From Mastigamoeba balamuthi (Eukaryota; Evosea; Mastigamoebida; Mastigamoebidae), in contig CACRSC010000002.1 of assembly GCA_902651635.1 (NCBI GenBank), positions 280,542 through 344,541 on the forward strand: a stretch of 64,000 nucleotides of DNA. The letters are read 5' to 3'. Below the pieces are notes generated by a model, which was given only the letters and a program-made list of their open reading frames with translations, was not told the origin of the DNA and did not search any database. Position numbers and translations under genes: made by a program. Shown here piece by piece: positions 1-10,794 of this stretch; position 1 is the stretch's first letter; the number at the start of each line of letters is the position of its first letter.

Positions 1-309
1 AATTCTGTTAATCTGTCTCACTTAAACACCGAAAACAGTTCCCCCTCTATTGACAGAGAGTTCACGTGCCAGAAACCCCTCTAGAAACAAAGCCATTGAT
101 ACCGTGAATCCTTCTAATTACCTACTAGATATTCTGTTACTGTGCAAAAGAATAGCACAGTTTTCTGTATTATTTTTGAATCGTTTCATATTTCTCGGTA
201 TATTTTGTGAATAAAGTAACAAATTCTGCCTCTTTGAGTCGAAGTGAAATTTGAGCTTCCAAAAGAGGTTTTATTGGAACCCTTACTGGGAACGTTGAGC
301 CATGATGTC
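1..309. other. AT-rich left edge, no gene seen
   Basis: I see no recognisable coding sequence, RNA gene or repeat here. It lies downstream of the piggyBac-like relic on the minus strand and may be the end of that element, but I could not identify a terminal inverted repeat. Confidence 0.4.
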
Positions 310-1912
310 AGGGAACAGTGCCAATCACTTCATGTCATTGAGAGCATACTGGTAGAGCTCGATTGCCATATCTTTCATATGAGTGCGAATATCGCGGTCT
401 TAAATGTCGGGATTTACCTCCAGAAATAGGTGCCATACATCAAAGAGCACGACCGTGAAGACAAAACTGTCAATTGCAAGTTTCCACCCATGTGGAACCC
501 GTGTTCCACGACGAAAGGGCCAGTAGAAGCCTACGAGGTCCTTGTTAAAGACATCACAGTACCAGAATGTCACCTTGTATTTGTCCCAACCAGGGCAAAA
601 CCCTTCAGGTGCACGAGAGCCAGTCCTCTGAATGCAGTTAGACAGAATGTACTTGCGGCCAATGCGCTTATCACTTTCATACTTATGCACAATCAACTCT
701 CCTGTCTCCTCATTCCACAAAGCAGCCCACTCCCCCTGATTTTCGACCCTGAAATATGTAAGGATAAGCTAAAAAGAAAAATACACACTTATCATGAAGG
801 GGTTCACACAGTATGGCCCAGCGTGAGGGATTAACACTGATAAGATAGGGGATCTTATACTCATTGAGTGTTTCCCTCCCTCTACGGTCTCAGTAATAGG
901 AGTCAGCAAGTAGAACTGGGCGCTCTGATGGCTCAATATCAGTAATTTTTCCAGAAGAGGCCCACTCAATGATATCAGAAACATGATCATGCTCTTCTTC
1001 CTTTGTGCATGCAAACACAGGGATAAAGCGTCGAGATATAAACTTCTCCACTTGAATTCAGCAGACAAGCCATCTATTTCAGGGTTAAACACACTCAAAT
1101 GATGAAATACCTCAGTGATCCACTGTCCAATTTGGTCTGGTTTCTCTCTTATCTGACGAATGCAGGGGCTATCCCCACGAAACTTCTTTAATTTCTCGTC
1201 CATGCAAACACTATCCCCATAGATAATGAAACTTGTCCAGTTTGTCACTGAGATATGTCTTCACCCATTCTGATTTAAAGGGTAAATCTTGCTATTAAGC
1301 CCTTCAATATACCAGGGGGAATGCAACAGTGAGTATGAAGCTCTTCCCAGCGCTGAAACTTCATAACTTCGTCTATTATGTGATAAAACAATTGAGTAAT
1401 CAGAAATTAGTGCACTATCTGTACCCCATTTCGTGAAGATTGTTCTTCAGTTTCTTGAACTCAGCTGCAAGGCGAGTTATGCTATCATCTTCCCGAGACC
1501 CATTACAGTGGAATTGCAGGTAGATCCAGATCGCCCAGTACTTCATGACAGTGCATGGATCACACTGAGAATATGCTATTTTTGGTTTCCGTAAGGGGGG
1601 CTTCACGAGAGGAGTTTGTACAGAAAACCCATTCGCCACCATGAGGGACTCAATCGTTGATACGCCCATGATGAGGACGAAGATCTGCAGTAGAGATGCA
1701 TGACGGGAGATGCGAATTGTCTGAGTACCACCTGGGCGTTCAGTCTCTTTTATCTCCCACAAAGTCAGGCCGTCCTTGTCCAACTCCTCCCAGCCCTCAC
1801 GAGTGAGTACAGTCGCTGCTCTTCTGTGCTCAACACGAGAGGCCCTGAGCTCAGTGACACAGTCGTGTAGTCTGACAATCTGTCGGGGTCGTACACAGTG
1901 GTCTGCACACAT
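310..1912 (-). pseudogene. piggyBac-like transposase relic
   Basis: Three open stretches on the minus strand (1415-1912, 769-1248, 400-720) follow one another in the order expected for one protein broken by stops and frameshifts. The middle piece carries MDEKLKKFRG followed about 15 residues later by KPDQIG, resembling the conserved piggyBac/DDE_Tnp_1_7 region in which a catalytic Asp in a DE(x)nFRGR context precedes a KPxKxG motif. The last piece ends with an aromatic-rich helix like the end of the piggyBac catalytic fold. Known: piggyBac transposases cut and paste at TTAA sites. The assignment rests on motif resemblance only; an unrelated relic of unknown family is the alternative. No terminal repeats were found. 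Confidence 0.42.
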
Positions 1913-2042
1913 TATTAGAGAAACTAAAAGGGGGGGATATTAAAGGGGGATATTAAAATCACAGGGAGCCAAGCAGGCCCGGACCCAGCTGCCACGATTC
2001 CAGCCCACAGCCACCCCATGGCCTGCCAAAACTGGAGCCACA

Positions 2043-2621
2043 TTGGGACAAGTAGCAGTGCAGAAACAAAGCCACAACAACTGTAACTCTGATCCAGCCC
2101 CGAGCCCCAGGTCTATCAACGGGATAACCGGGGAGCCCCTGGCACTACCAAGAATGCTGGAGGATGCCGACTACACCCCAATGATAACTGAAGTGATTAT
2201 GCTTGTGACAGGCCCCAGACGCCACTTTGGAGACAACTGCCCTACAATGCTGGCCAGGACAGAGCTACTCGACCTCTTCCAGGAGACGCACAAAATCAAT
2301 GTTACTGTGAATTCAGCCTTCGTAGAATACACTGGTAAAAGCAGCATTATGTTCCCAGCTCCAAACTTGGCCATATACTGCAAATGCCAGGAAATCGAAA
2401 CCAATCAAAGGGCTACTGGTTTTGCCCCAGACATACTGTTATGGGTGCTGACTGAGGCCAAGATACCATTTATGGTGTACGTCCAGCACGCTGACAGGCA
2501 CAAGCCATGCCCCCGAGAACTCGCTGATGCATGGTCCCAGACAGTCAAGACCCACATCAGAGGGCACGAACTCCTGCTAGTACTTACTGCTGCTGGCCCA
2601 GGGGGTGAGGGAGATGGATAA
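2043..2621 (+). CDS. Putative LINE ORF1 (192 aa, unrecognised)
   Basis: This is an open frame of 192 residues immediately upstream of the endonuclease frame, overlapping it by 17 nt (endonuclease start at 2605 or 2614) in a different phase. That arrangement is common for ORF1/ORF2 of non-LTR retrotransposons. The protein has a single CKCQ cluster near the middle and no domain I recognise. The role as ORF1 (RNA binding, ribonucleoprotein formation) is inferred from position alone. The apparent start codon is not certain and the frame may continue upstream. Confidence 0.35.
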   Translation: MGQVAVQKQSHNNCNSDPAPSPRSINGITGEPLALPRMLEDADYTPMITEVIMLVTGPRRHFGDNCPTMLARTELLDLFQETHKINVTVNSAFVEYTGKSSIMFPAPNLAIYCKCQEIETNQRATGFAPDILLWVLTEAKIPFMVYVQHADRHKPCPRELADAWSQTVKTHIRGHELLLVLTAAGPGGEGDG

Positions 2622-3496
2622 TACCATCACCATAACAAGCTGGAATGTCCAGAACACCCTCTTTGGAGCAGTCATATTACTCATTAAGGCAATTAGAAAC
2701 TGCATTAAGCACACCACACCAGAGGTAATAGCACTGCAGGAACTCAGTATAGTTGATGAGAAACAAGTGAGTCAGGCGGCCAAAACTGAAGGATACAGCC
2801 TATTCCTCAGCCAACGAGTAGGTAACAAAGACCCAGTGGGATTCCTTGTCCATCACTCGATCTGCAACTACTGGTCAGTCAGCATCACAGATCACACAGA
2901 CATCCTAAATGGAACAGTCAAACTAAATACCACACTGAACATCATTTAATGCATACAGCCCGGCCAGGGGGTCCCCCGTACAAGCAGATATGTGGCACAC
3001 AATAACAGAGCAAGACGTTAACGGCGACAGACATAGTACTGGTTGGAGACCTTAATACCTGGATGGATTACCCCAGCGACCAACACACTAATGCTGAAAA
3101 ACAAATGTCGCACTACCAGCACAAGTGTAAGATGATAGATGTCCTAAAGCACCATGGCACCATGGCACCACGTCGGCAATGCACTGAAGCCCCCGTAACA
3201 CCATTAATCGGCTAGATTACATATTGGGTACATGAAATATGCTCCCTCACATAACCACCAGTGGTGTAGGAAAACACACCACGGACCTCTCTGACCACTC
3301 ACCCATATACTGCACTATAATGCTACTGGAAAGCATACCAAGACAATGGTGGACTTCCCCCCAACAAATAAACTCCTGGACAAAAACAGCACACACGGAA
3401 ACATGTGCAGCACAAATACTGAACATTGTGCTGGCTGACTCGTTGGAAAAGAAGAGGCTGAACTGGAACAAGGCCCTCTACCCAGCCGAGGTCTGA
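2605..3496 (+). pseudogene. LINE ORF2 endonuclease domain (EEP), broken
   Basis: The frame opens with ITSWNVQN and has IALQEL about 40 residues later, matching the Asn and Glu metal-binding motifs of the exonuclease-endonuclease-phosphatase (EEP/APE-like) nuclease of non-LTR retrotransposons. The carboxy-terminal signature LSDHSP (catalytic SDH) lies at about 3285-3302. Between 2947 and 3240 the frame is interrupted by stops and shifts, so this copy cannot encode a working nuclease. Known: the domain nicks target DNA to prime reverse transcription. A matching reverse-transcriptase fragment lies at 5930-6206, about 1.5 kb further away than usual, suggesting an insertion between them. Confidence 0.65.
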
Positions 3497-3521
3497 TTAC
3501 TCCTTGGTTGACTGTACTTAG

Positions 3522-4395
3522 ATGACAGCCCTACAGGTCTATGAGCTGATTGCTCAGAGGTTCTTGGCAACCCTGGACCTCTGCTTCACCAACATAATGG
3601 CATTGAGCACCAAGTGGACAGCCATCCGAGAGCTGTACCAACTGAACCTTCTTGTTGTCACCATGCACCAGCAGCAGAACGCGGTTCTCAGCCAAGTGAT
3701 AGTGCTACTGAACCCAGAGGGTCTGTTCATTTTCAATTGTTGTTCCTAACAATCAGATCTAGATTGCACAGTTGTTAGCATATGTCCAAGCCACATGGGT
3801 CAGGTCAGCCTTTGCTCTACCGCAGAATCCACCTCTGCTGCCTTCGAATACCAGACTTGAGAGAAGGTGGTTCTCAACTCCGGTGATACCACTGTTCCCA
3901 GAGAACAAGAATGTCTTCGAGCCACAGGAAAAGGACAAGAAGATCCACTACATTCTGGTAGTCCACTTCCTGACCCCGTTGGCTCAACAGTCCTTCCTGG
4001 ACAGCCTCAACGCCACCTTCATCTGTGTGCCAGTTGACAGGACAGAGGAGTTGTACTGCTCCTTAATGCCACACATCAAGTATGAGATGATAGCAGAACT
4101 GCTGTTGTCTGTGTACAACCACTGCAGCTCAAGGCACAAGGAGACGTCTGTGCCCAACTATGTCAATGACATCTTCTTCCACTTCAACATAGTGGAGATA
4201 GGCAATCTGTTCGGGCTCAGCACTCTTCAGCTTGCATTACGCAATCAGGCATCATACCACAGGCTGTCTCGTACTTCGACACATGATGCCAATATCCTGC
4301 TTGAAACGGTTATTTCCTTTTTTCTCATTATTGCCAGCAATAACAGACTAACTGTGATAGCGGGAGAACTTCTGGCTCCTTCACAGTTTCTCTGA
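3522..4395 (+). CDS. Unrecognised ORFs, possibly LINE linker
   Basis: Two open stretches (3522-3749 and 3772-4395, the latter 207 residues) follow the endonuclease in the same direction. I recognise no domain. They could be the decayed linker between endonuclease and reverse transcriptase, or part of a separate insertion. The longer one is rich in Leu, Phe and Asn and has no obvious signal peptide or membrane helix. Confidence 0.25.
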
Positions 4396-5395
4396 GTCCT
4401 CAGCAGCGCTGATCCACAAGACGAAAGAGGATATTGCTTCTGCATGGTCGCCTCAGGCTATGCCCATGAATCCTCGTACTCTCCCTGCCTTGTTTCATTT
4501 CTTATGTTCTATTGTTTACAGTCACTATTCCTCTCGTGGTTCCCACCAACCAGCCTTCTGTTGTGGCTGCTGCATCACTTCCCTTCCAACCCAAGAACAT
4601 TTCTTCTCAGCTTCATGGTTTGATATCCGCATCCAAGGCTACTGTCTCGCTTTCTGCATTCCAGGCAAGTTGCCATTTACTCAAAGTCTGTCTGACAGTT
4701 CCGTCAGGGACATTCTCCTGTCATTCTTCCCTCTGGTGCCTCGATTGGTGGGTCTGCCACTCAGAACACACCAATTCCAGATGCCAAGGATACTTCTGCA
4801 CAGAAGAAAGAGCATGCTGCTGAGCTCCTAAGGTTATAGCCACTGGTTTTACTAGCCACTGCTACTGCTGCTGCTGCTCCTTCTGCAGCAGCCCCTTCAC
4901 TCATTGTTCCGCCTGTTCAAGCAGCTGCCACTTCACCTCTCGTTCCTCACCCTGCAGAGGGTATGCTATCTGTTGTTTCCTTGATTCACCAACTTCTTAG
5001 TGCCGGTCTCTCTGGCTACTTCAGTAGGAACCTGGACTGGACCTGACCCTGGGTCATCTGCCCCGGCAGTGCCCCAGGAAGTAGTGCTTCATGAGGAAGC
5101 CCTCCACCTAGAGGAGGAAGCACATCGTCTTCGACTTGCAAAGGCAATGGCTAAGCTCATTCCTTCTGTTCATTCAACACCAGCAGAGGAACCCAGTGAG
5201 AAAGATGCCAATTTTCCTTTGTTTCTTTTAACAATTCATTAGAGAGCACATCAGCTACACAGGTGCAGGCTCCCGTGAAACCACTTGCCAGGATCCTAGG
5301 AACTTCGAAAGACTTCACAATGGGCAATCTCAAGCACTTAGAGGGTACTCACTGCAATTTATGTTTCTCTGATTGTTTTGCAGCGAGAATGAAGA
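4396..5395. other. No recognisable gene
   Basis: Open stretches at 4460-4831 and 5000-5242 (plus) are Ser/Leu/Pro-rich and lack any motif I can place. A short CTG-type run lies near 4857-4885. Some of this may belong to the nuclear-protein-like remnant that follows, for example as upstream exons, but no convincing splice pair was found. Confidence 0.3.
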
Positions 5396-5705
5396 GGGAC
5401 AAGCCACTGGCAGAACAGGCCAGTGAAGGGGAGGAAGCCTCAGAGAAGGAGAACAAGGGGAGGCCGAGGATGAGGATGAGAGTAAGGAAGAGGCAGAGGG
5501 AGAGGCAGAGGAAGAGATCAAGTCCCTGCAAGGAAGAGGCCATTGAACCACGACCCAGAGGAGGAAGCCTGCTACAAGGGGCAGAAAGAAGAGGACAGCT
5601 GAGTCTGAGGAAGAAGAGGAAGCAGACCAGGCACTGGACAAGGCTCCTGTGCCACGTGAGCAGTGTTTGCTCTCTCCTGACTCCAAGAAGAGAAAGACAA
5701 AATAG
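5396..5705 (+). pseudogene. Acidic/basic nuclear-protein-like remnant
   Basis: One plus-strand frame encodes an Asp/Glu-rich run followed by a basic tail (RRKPATRGRKKR, then SEEEEEADQAL, ending in SPDSKKRKTK before a stop near 5703). Acidic tracts plus KKRK-type nuclear localisation signals are typical of chromatin-associated proteins. Two in-frame TGA codons interrupt it, each one transition away from a sense codon. The sequence is close to a (GA)n-rich simple repeat, so the acidic character may be partly compositional. No family is recognised. Confidence 0.35.
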
Positions 5706-5929
5706 AGTTACAGTTTCATTCTCAGTCTTACTTAAATCTGGTTCTCTCTGTTCAGAGTCATTGAAACCTGTTCTTTCATTGGTTTTGTGTTTCTGCTTCA
5801 TGTTTCTTATAACTACTTTTTGTTTTCTTTCTTCAATTACCAGCGATTAAGCAATATATGACTAAGCATTTTATTAAGTTTTAAGTTTCTCATCTCTTAA
5901 GGTAGCGATTGTACACTACTCAGTAACTA

Positions 5930-6206
5930 CTGACCCATTACACTGTGTGAAGTAGGATACAAGATCTTCATCACGATTATCAATATGAGACTGTACAATG
6001 CCCTAGAAGACCACAACGTATGGGCAAATGCCCAAGAAGGTTTCCAAGACAACCACTCTACCACACACAATATATGGGCTCTCCACCAATGCTTGAAGAA
6101 GGCTATCAGAAAAAACCAGATAGTCGTGGGCACATACATCAACCTGAGGAAGGCATATGTCTTTGCAGCCAAACGTACCATTTTACCAGTTTGGAAAAAA
6201 CACTAA
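5930..6206 (+). pseudogene. Reverse transcriptase fragment (non-LTR type)
   Basis: About 90 residues match the fingers region of non-LTR reverse transcriptases: a PIT-L-C-VGYKIF stretch, then NMRLYNALEDH, AQEGFQDNHSTTHNI and, 30 residues later, a KAYV motif, corresponding to the usual order (YKL, NRL, QxGF-x-ST, D-x-KAYD). The catalytic YADD region and everything after are missing. It is probably the same element as the endonuclease at 2605-3496. It ends in a lysine/AT-rich region with no gene up to 6415. Confidence 0.6.
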
Positions 6207-6415
6207 AAAGTGAAAAAGTCGTTTTAAAACGACATATCAAAATGAGAAAAACTAAGTCAAAGTATGGCATAAAATAATGCAAAAATGTCTGAAAATGCTT
6301 AAGAAACAGAGAAGATATGCATCATACAAACTTAAAATCAAGTGGTGCATCAGTAACCTTTGTTGGTTTCAGTGGACAAAAAGGTGAGAAGAGACATCAT
6401 CATCTTGTGTAAAGA

Positions 6416-6814
6416 TCAGCACTTCCTTTTACGTGTTGTGGGCACTGGACTTGTTGTTGCAGCTTCTTTTTTCTTGGCAGACAAGGTATGGGATCTCTTG
6501 GCCCTTGCTGGTGGAGATTTCCTGGCTGAGGACTGGGCTTTTCTGGCAGGGGGACGGGACCTCTGTGGAGCTCTGGATTTCTCTGAGAAAATAGGATCAG
6601 AAAAATTATTGAATAAAGACTTACTGGTCTTTGTCTCAGAGCCTGCTGAAGACTCTTCACTTTCTTCACTGGTGTCATCAGACTTGCTCTCAGCACTCTG
6701 ATTTCCTGCTATAGCCTGCTTGGCCTGTAGCTATATTTGATTAAATACACTAAATTTCTGGAAAATGTACCTTGGTCAGACGTTGCTCAGCCAGCTTCTT
6801 TATCTGTCTCTCCT
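6416..6814 (-). CDS. Basic nuclear-type protein, C-terminal three exons
   Basis: Three minus-strand exons join in frame: 6771-6814, 6625-6724 and 6416-6582. Introns are about 46 and 42 nt with GTACAT..CTACAG and GTAAGT..TCTCAG borders. The joined product runs EERQIKKLAEQRL, then a Ser/Glu-rich stretch, then repeated (K/R)SPPARAKR-type segments and ends in a basic KRKC tail, about 103 residues visible. The Lys/Arg/Pro/Ala tail resembles histone H1-like or AT-hook-type tails, but no domain is diagnostic. The 5' exon is unresolved; the Ala/Lys/Glu-rich stretch at 6877-7130 on the same strand is a candidate but ends in a stop. Confidence 0.5.
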
Positions 6815-6876
6815 CTGGAAAAATGTTATTAACCAAAAATGAGAAAAAAGTTTAGTCTTTTGTATTATAAACCTTT

Positions 6877-7130
6877 TTAAGAGGCAGAGGTGGACTCGGT
6901 CTCTGCTGCCTTAGCTGCCTCTGCAGCCTCTGCTGCCTTTGCGGCCTTGGCTGCCTCTGCTGCCTCTGCTACCTCTGCAGCCTCTGCAGCCTTGGCTGCC
7001 TTGGCTGCCTTTGCTGTCTTTGCGGCCTTGGCTGCCTTTGCTGCCTGTGTGGCCTCTGCAGTCTTAGCTGCCTTGGCTGCTTCTGTGGCCTCTGCTGCCT
7101 TTGTGGCCTCTGCTGTCCAGCAGAAGTGAA
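6877..7130 (-). repeat. Ala/Lys/Glu-coding short tandem repeat
   Basis: The DNA is a degenerate short tandem repeat of GGCTGCCTT/TCTGCTGCC type. On the minus strand it encodes about 80 residues of AAKAAEAAEAAKAA type with almost no other amino acids. Such a sequence would form a highly charged helix like an H1 tail. It may be an exon of the gene at 6416-6814, or simple repeat DNA that happens to be open. Confidence 0.5.
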
Positions 7131-7139
7131 TTGCAGCAG

Positions 7140-7470
7140 TGGTATGTAGCGGCACCTGTGTAGCTGTGCATAGCAGAACCAGATCTGCTATGCTGCATAG
7201 CAGAGCCTATGTAGCAATGTGTAGTGGAGGTACCTCTGCTACACATCACTATATCAGCTCAGCTATGCAGTGTAGCAGAGGTACCTCTGCTATATGACGT
7301 AGCAAAGATAGGTGTAGCAGCATGTAGCAATGGGTGGGTCCGCTACACTATGTAGCAGAGCCTATATAGTGATGTGTAGCAGAGGGTGATCTGCTACACA
7401 GTGCAGTAAAGGTATGTGTAGCAGTGTGTAGTGGAAGTAATTGCATAGCTAAGTGTAGTGGAAGCCTGAG
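7140..7470. repeat. CpG-decay palindromic satellite block 1
   Basis: Dense degenerate copies of a GTAGCRG / CYGCTAC motif in both orientations, with differences between copies mainly at dinucleotides reading CG, TG or CA. It separates the nuclear-protein remnants from the zinc-finger exon fragment that follows. Confidence 0.75.
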
Positions 7471-7551
7471 AAGGTAAGCAGTCTAGATTTTGCCAGCTGG
7501 CTGATTTGCACTTAATGTCATTTGTGCATTAAGACAGTGATGTAGAAGGGA

Positions 7552-7700
7552 TTGAGTGGAGCAGGCAATGCTGCAGGAACAGAAGAGCAAGGCCAGGCAA
7601 AACACACAGCTGCAGTTCAAGCACAGAAGAGGAAGGATGGGGAGGACAAACCATATTGCTGCAGAACATGTGACAGGTACTACTCCACCATGTTGATCAC
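7552..7700 (+). pseudogene. Zinc-finger exon fragment of element transposase
   Basis: The short open stretch contains KPYCCRTCDRYYS, the amino-terminal half of a finger also found at 8124-8318, 16915-17199 (minus) and 25850-26110 (minus). The histidine half is replaced by satellite sequence at about 7690, so the finger is incomplete. It is a detached piece of the same transposase N-terminal exon. Confidence 0.5.
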
Positions 7701-7714
7701 GTTTACATTTCGTA

Positions 7715-8070
7715 GTGGAAGCAACTCTGCTACATGCCGCTACACAGACCTCTGCTATGCACTGTAGCTGAAGCAGAAATGTGTAACGGTATGTAGTGGA
7801 AGGTGTGTAGTGGCATGTAGCAGAGCATGTGTGTAGCGGCACGTAGCAGACCCACATGTAGCGGCACGTAGCAGATCCACATGTAGTGGCATGTAGTGGA
7901 GGAAGTGTGTAGCAGTGCATAGCAGACCCACGTATAGTGGCATGTAGTGGAGGATTGGTGTAGCTGTGTGTAGTGAACCCATGCATAGTGGTGTGTAGCA
8001 AAGGCTAAGTTGCAACAGTGTGTAGCAGAGGCTGTGTAGCATCATGTAGCAGAAATCTATGTGATTCAGT
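7715..8070. repeat. CpG-decay palindromic satellite block 2
   Basis: Same motif family as block 1, with many GTAGYGGCAYGTAG units. It corresponds in inverted orientation to the blocks at 17,265-17,660 and 26,165-26,490, which also sit beside a zinc-finger exon. Confidence 0.75.
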
Positions 8071-8123
8071 GGCAGATTTACATCATTTGTGTGCTGTGCT
8101 AGCTGGAAGACAGGTGAGCAGCA

Positions 8124-8690
8124 ATGCAGAGGGAAGCAGGTTCTCAGGAATCTGCAGCAGATGAGCCTTGTACACAGATGACATCCAGGCAACATCAGAG
8201 AGATGTTGCCTGGGAGCACAAGGCATACTGCTGCAGTGCATGTGACAGGTACTACACGTCACAGTATCACCTGCAGAGGGCTGGGCACATGGGCAGTCAC
8301 CATTGCCCCGAGAAATGAAATGCAACATCAGGCAGATAGATGGTCTGCTCTGTTCGTTGCAGACAGGGCAGCTGCTTGGAGCCAGGCAAGGTAGCAGAGA
8401 ACAGAAAGGTGGAAGAGGAAGAGGACAGCTTGTTAATACAAAAGAAGAAGATCAGTCTCACCAGGCATGTGTACTATTGGAGCTGAAGTACGATTGTGTG
8501 ACAGCACTCCAGACCAGTGTGCAGACACTGAGAGAGTAGTACCAGAAGAGAAGAGCAGAGCTGCAGAAGGTAGAGAGCAGCATAGAGGAGAGATGCAAGC
8601 AGGCCCTAGAACATCCAGGGTCTGAAGACTACCTGGGGCCAGTGCTGAAAAAAGTACAGTAGCCTCTGGCCATACCCAACTGTACATGTA
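8124..8690 (+). pseudogene. Transposase N-terminal exons, decayed copy
   Basis: The segment 8124-8318 encodes a finger-like CSACDRYYTSQYHLQRAGH with two further His (C-x2-C-x14-H-x3-H). It is followed by a Trp/Ala-rich stretch and, after frameshifts, remnants of the acidic N-terminus of the transposase found intact at about 16,300-16,780 on the minus strand. The intron-like spacer seen in the other copies is deleted here. Homology ends near 8690, where unique AT-rich sequence begins. The copy at 25,262-26,110 is its inverted counterpart. Confidence 0.6.
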
Positions 8691-9301
8691 CATTTGCTTT
8701 ATGAATAAACATATATAAAATCAAAGATCTAGTAGAAAGATATAGCTTTAGAGGGAAAAAAGGAATTAGATAGGGTTTATTAAATTTGGCCAACTCTTTA
8801 TTTGATAAATCCCTGTTTCCTGAATAATATTGCTCACAACTGAGTGGTCCTGCAAACACATCTTAAGCAGGTGGTTCAATTCCTGAAGGCATGAAATGCA
8901 ATGTAGTTATTACTATATTCAGAGATATATTCCAGTTCCTAACAACCAGTCACGTATTCAAATAACAGCCTTGATCAAGTACACTGAAAAAGGTCATAAC
9001 TAGATTTTATCAATTGTTGGCTAATAAATCCGGTTGTGACATAGCATAAAGTTGTGAATAAATGAAATGTAAATTGGTTTACATTGCACGACAACAAAGA
9101 TGAGCTTCCGAGTGTTAAATATTGATTCCATTGGATTGTGGTTAAGTAATGTCTGTGAGCATGCCGTGAAGTATAACACATAGATTAGAAGAGATAGTGA
9201 TTGATAGTGTAAGCGCAAAGTGTTTACTTTGTTCTTTGAGGACGGTAGTTCAAATCACGGCTGTGAAATAATTTTTCTCATTATACCTTTCAAAAACTGT
9301 G
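8499..9301. repeat. Left arm of ~800-bp identical inverted repeat
   Basis: The reverse complement of this stretch recurs at 24,586-25,388. Paired positions add up to 33,887 at every point I checked, so there are no indels, and every block I compared was identical. It includes about 190 bp of transposase sequence and about 610 bp of unique AT-rich DNA with no convincing gene. Divergence starts abruptly beyond both ends: at about 8,494 in transposase sequence and at 9,303 in satellite. Confidence 0.8.
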
Positions 9302-9302
9302 A

Positions 9303-9760
9303 GGTACTTCTGCTACAGTACGTAGCAGACCCTCTGCTACGCATTGTAGTGGAACTATTTGCATAGTGGCGCATAGTGGAATGTGCTATAGCGCATTTCG
9401 CTATACATCACTACATAGGCACTTCCACTACAGTGAGTAGCAGACCCTCCACTACACTGTAGCAGAACTATTTGCATAGCAGTGTGTAGCAGAACATATA
9501 AGAGTGCATTCTGCTACATGCCACTATATAGGCACATCTGCTACAGTGTGTAGCAGACCTCTGCTACAGTGTGTAGCAGACCTCTGCTACAGTGTGTAGC
9601 AGACCTCTGCTATGCACTGTAGCAGAACTATTTGTGTAGCAGTATGTAGCAGAACGTGCTATAGTGCATTCCGCTATGCACTGCTACATAGGCACTTCTG
9701 CTACAGTGTGTAGCAGACCCTCCACTACATACACATTGTAGCAGAATTATATCAAGGTGT
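9303..9760. repeat. CpG-decay satellite block 3 (~113-bp tandem units)
   Basis: Tandem units begin with CTTCYRCTACAG at about 9307, 9419 and 9531, giving a period near 113 bp; each unit contains several nested palindromes. Variation between units is mainly CG/TG/CA. Confidence 0.8.
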
Positions 9761-9814
9761 TAATGTCAATGATGACGTTATTTGCTTTTTTGTGTCCCTG
9801 ACTGCACATAGGTT

Positions 9815-10720
9815 TTATTCAAAGTGAAATTCTGGGAGGAAGGTGAGGGGCTTAATGACTGCCTTTGCGATCTCAGAGGCCTGAGGTGAGGCAAAACACG
9901 TGCACTGCTGGCCCCCTGTAACCACGTGCCATTGAAGAAGAAGACAGCCCAGCCCTGTACATTTGAAGACGTCAGGGCAGGCATCAAGGATCTGCACATA
10001 CTCAATGCCGTCATGTTCTGTGAACTGATTAACTGGTGGGTCCCTTCTCTCTTCATTGTCTGTTTGTTTTAAAACACTCTAACATTTGTGTTTCAAACAA
10101 AAAGATTGGACGTGCTGCAGCAGAGCATGGACTCCAGCAAGCAGGTAAGGGATCTGTTCCTCAGTGAGTATTCCCAGTATGTGCCCTTGTTTTTTGTGTT
10201 TAACACTACTTCCTAAACAGTCCCTGAATTGCAACCTCCCTTCCAAGAGGGGCCCTTTCTCCAGTGCCCTGTCTGTGATAATAGCTAGGCCCATTGTCAT
10301 ACAGATAGAGCAGTGGACAAAGGTCAACTACACCCTGCTGTACAAGGACCACCCTGAGTGCATTAATGAGTCGTAAGTGCCCCCTGTCCTCATATTTTGG
10401 TGACTAACACTTTATACAGGAGGGGCAGGACGAGCTCAGCCCATGCAGAGTCCCCATGCATGACAAGGACCAAGAGACCCAGACACAGCACGACCCACAC
10501 CAGCTCTCAGGCTGTTCTCAAGACCATGGACCTGATAGACGAGACCATGCATGATGCCAAGACTGGGCTGCAGCAGCAGCAGCAGCAGCCACTTCTGCAG
10601 CAGCAGGGTCCTGTGCCACACACTAAATTTCCCTTTCTGTTCATTATGAACAGACTCTCCCTTCAGATTGAAGCTGCCTGCTGCTCCCTCTCCCATGCAG
10701 ATACCAAAAACAATGATTAA
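9815..10720 (+). pseudogene. Element gene family, copy A (broken)
   Basis: Plus-strand fragments match copy B (12,044-13,207, minus): a truncated domain exon (AQPCTFEDVRAGIKDLHIL), an exon starting LDVLQQSMDSS, an exon with ARPIVIQIEQWTKVNYTLLYKDHPE, and the C-terminal exon with TKRPRHSTT and a Gln tract. The first exon is missing, the exon encoding FDDIIQAVWPPEF in copy C is deleted, and the original stop has been lost. The product is therefore not expected to be functional. Function of the family is unknown. Confidence 0.65.
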
Positions 10721-10794
10721 TTGATTCAATTCCATTTTATATGTATTGTAATTGATTCAGGGAGAAGGAGAAAGGGAAGGGGGACAACCTAGCC

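Noticed and set aside
7140-7470. CRISPR array
   Set aside because: The repeats are degenerate, palindromic and of variable spacing without unique spacers, and the genome is eukaryotic.
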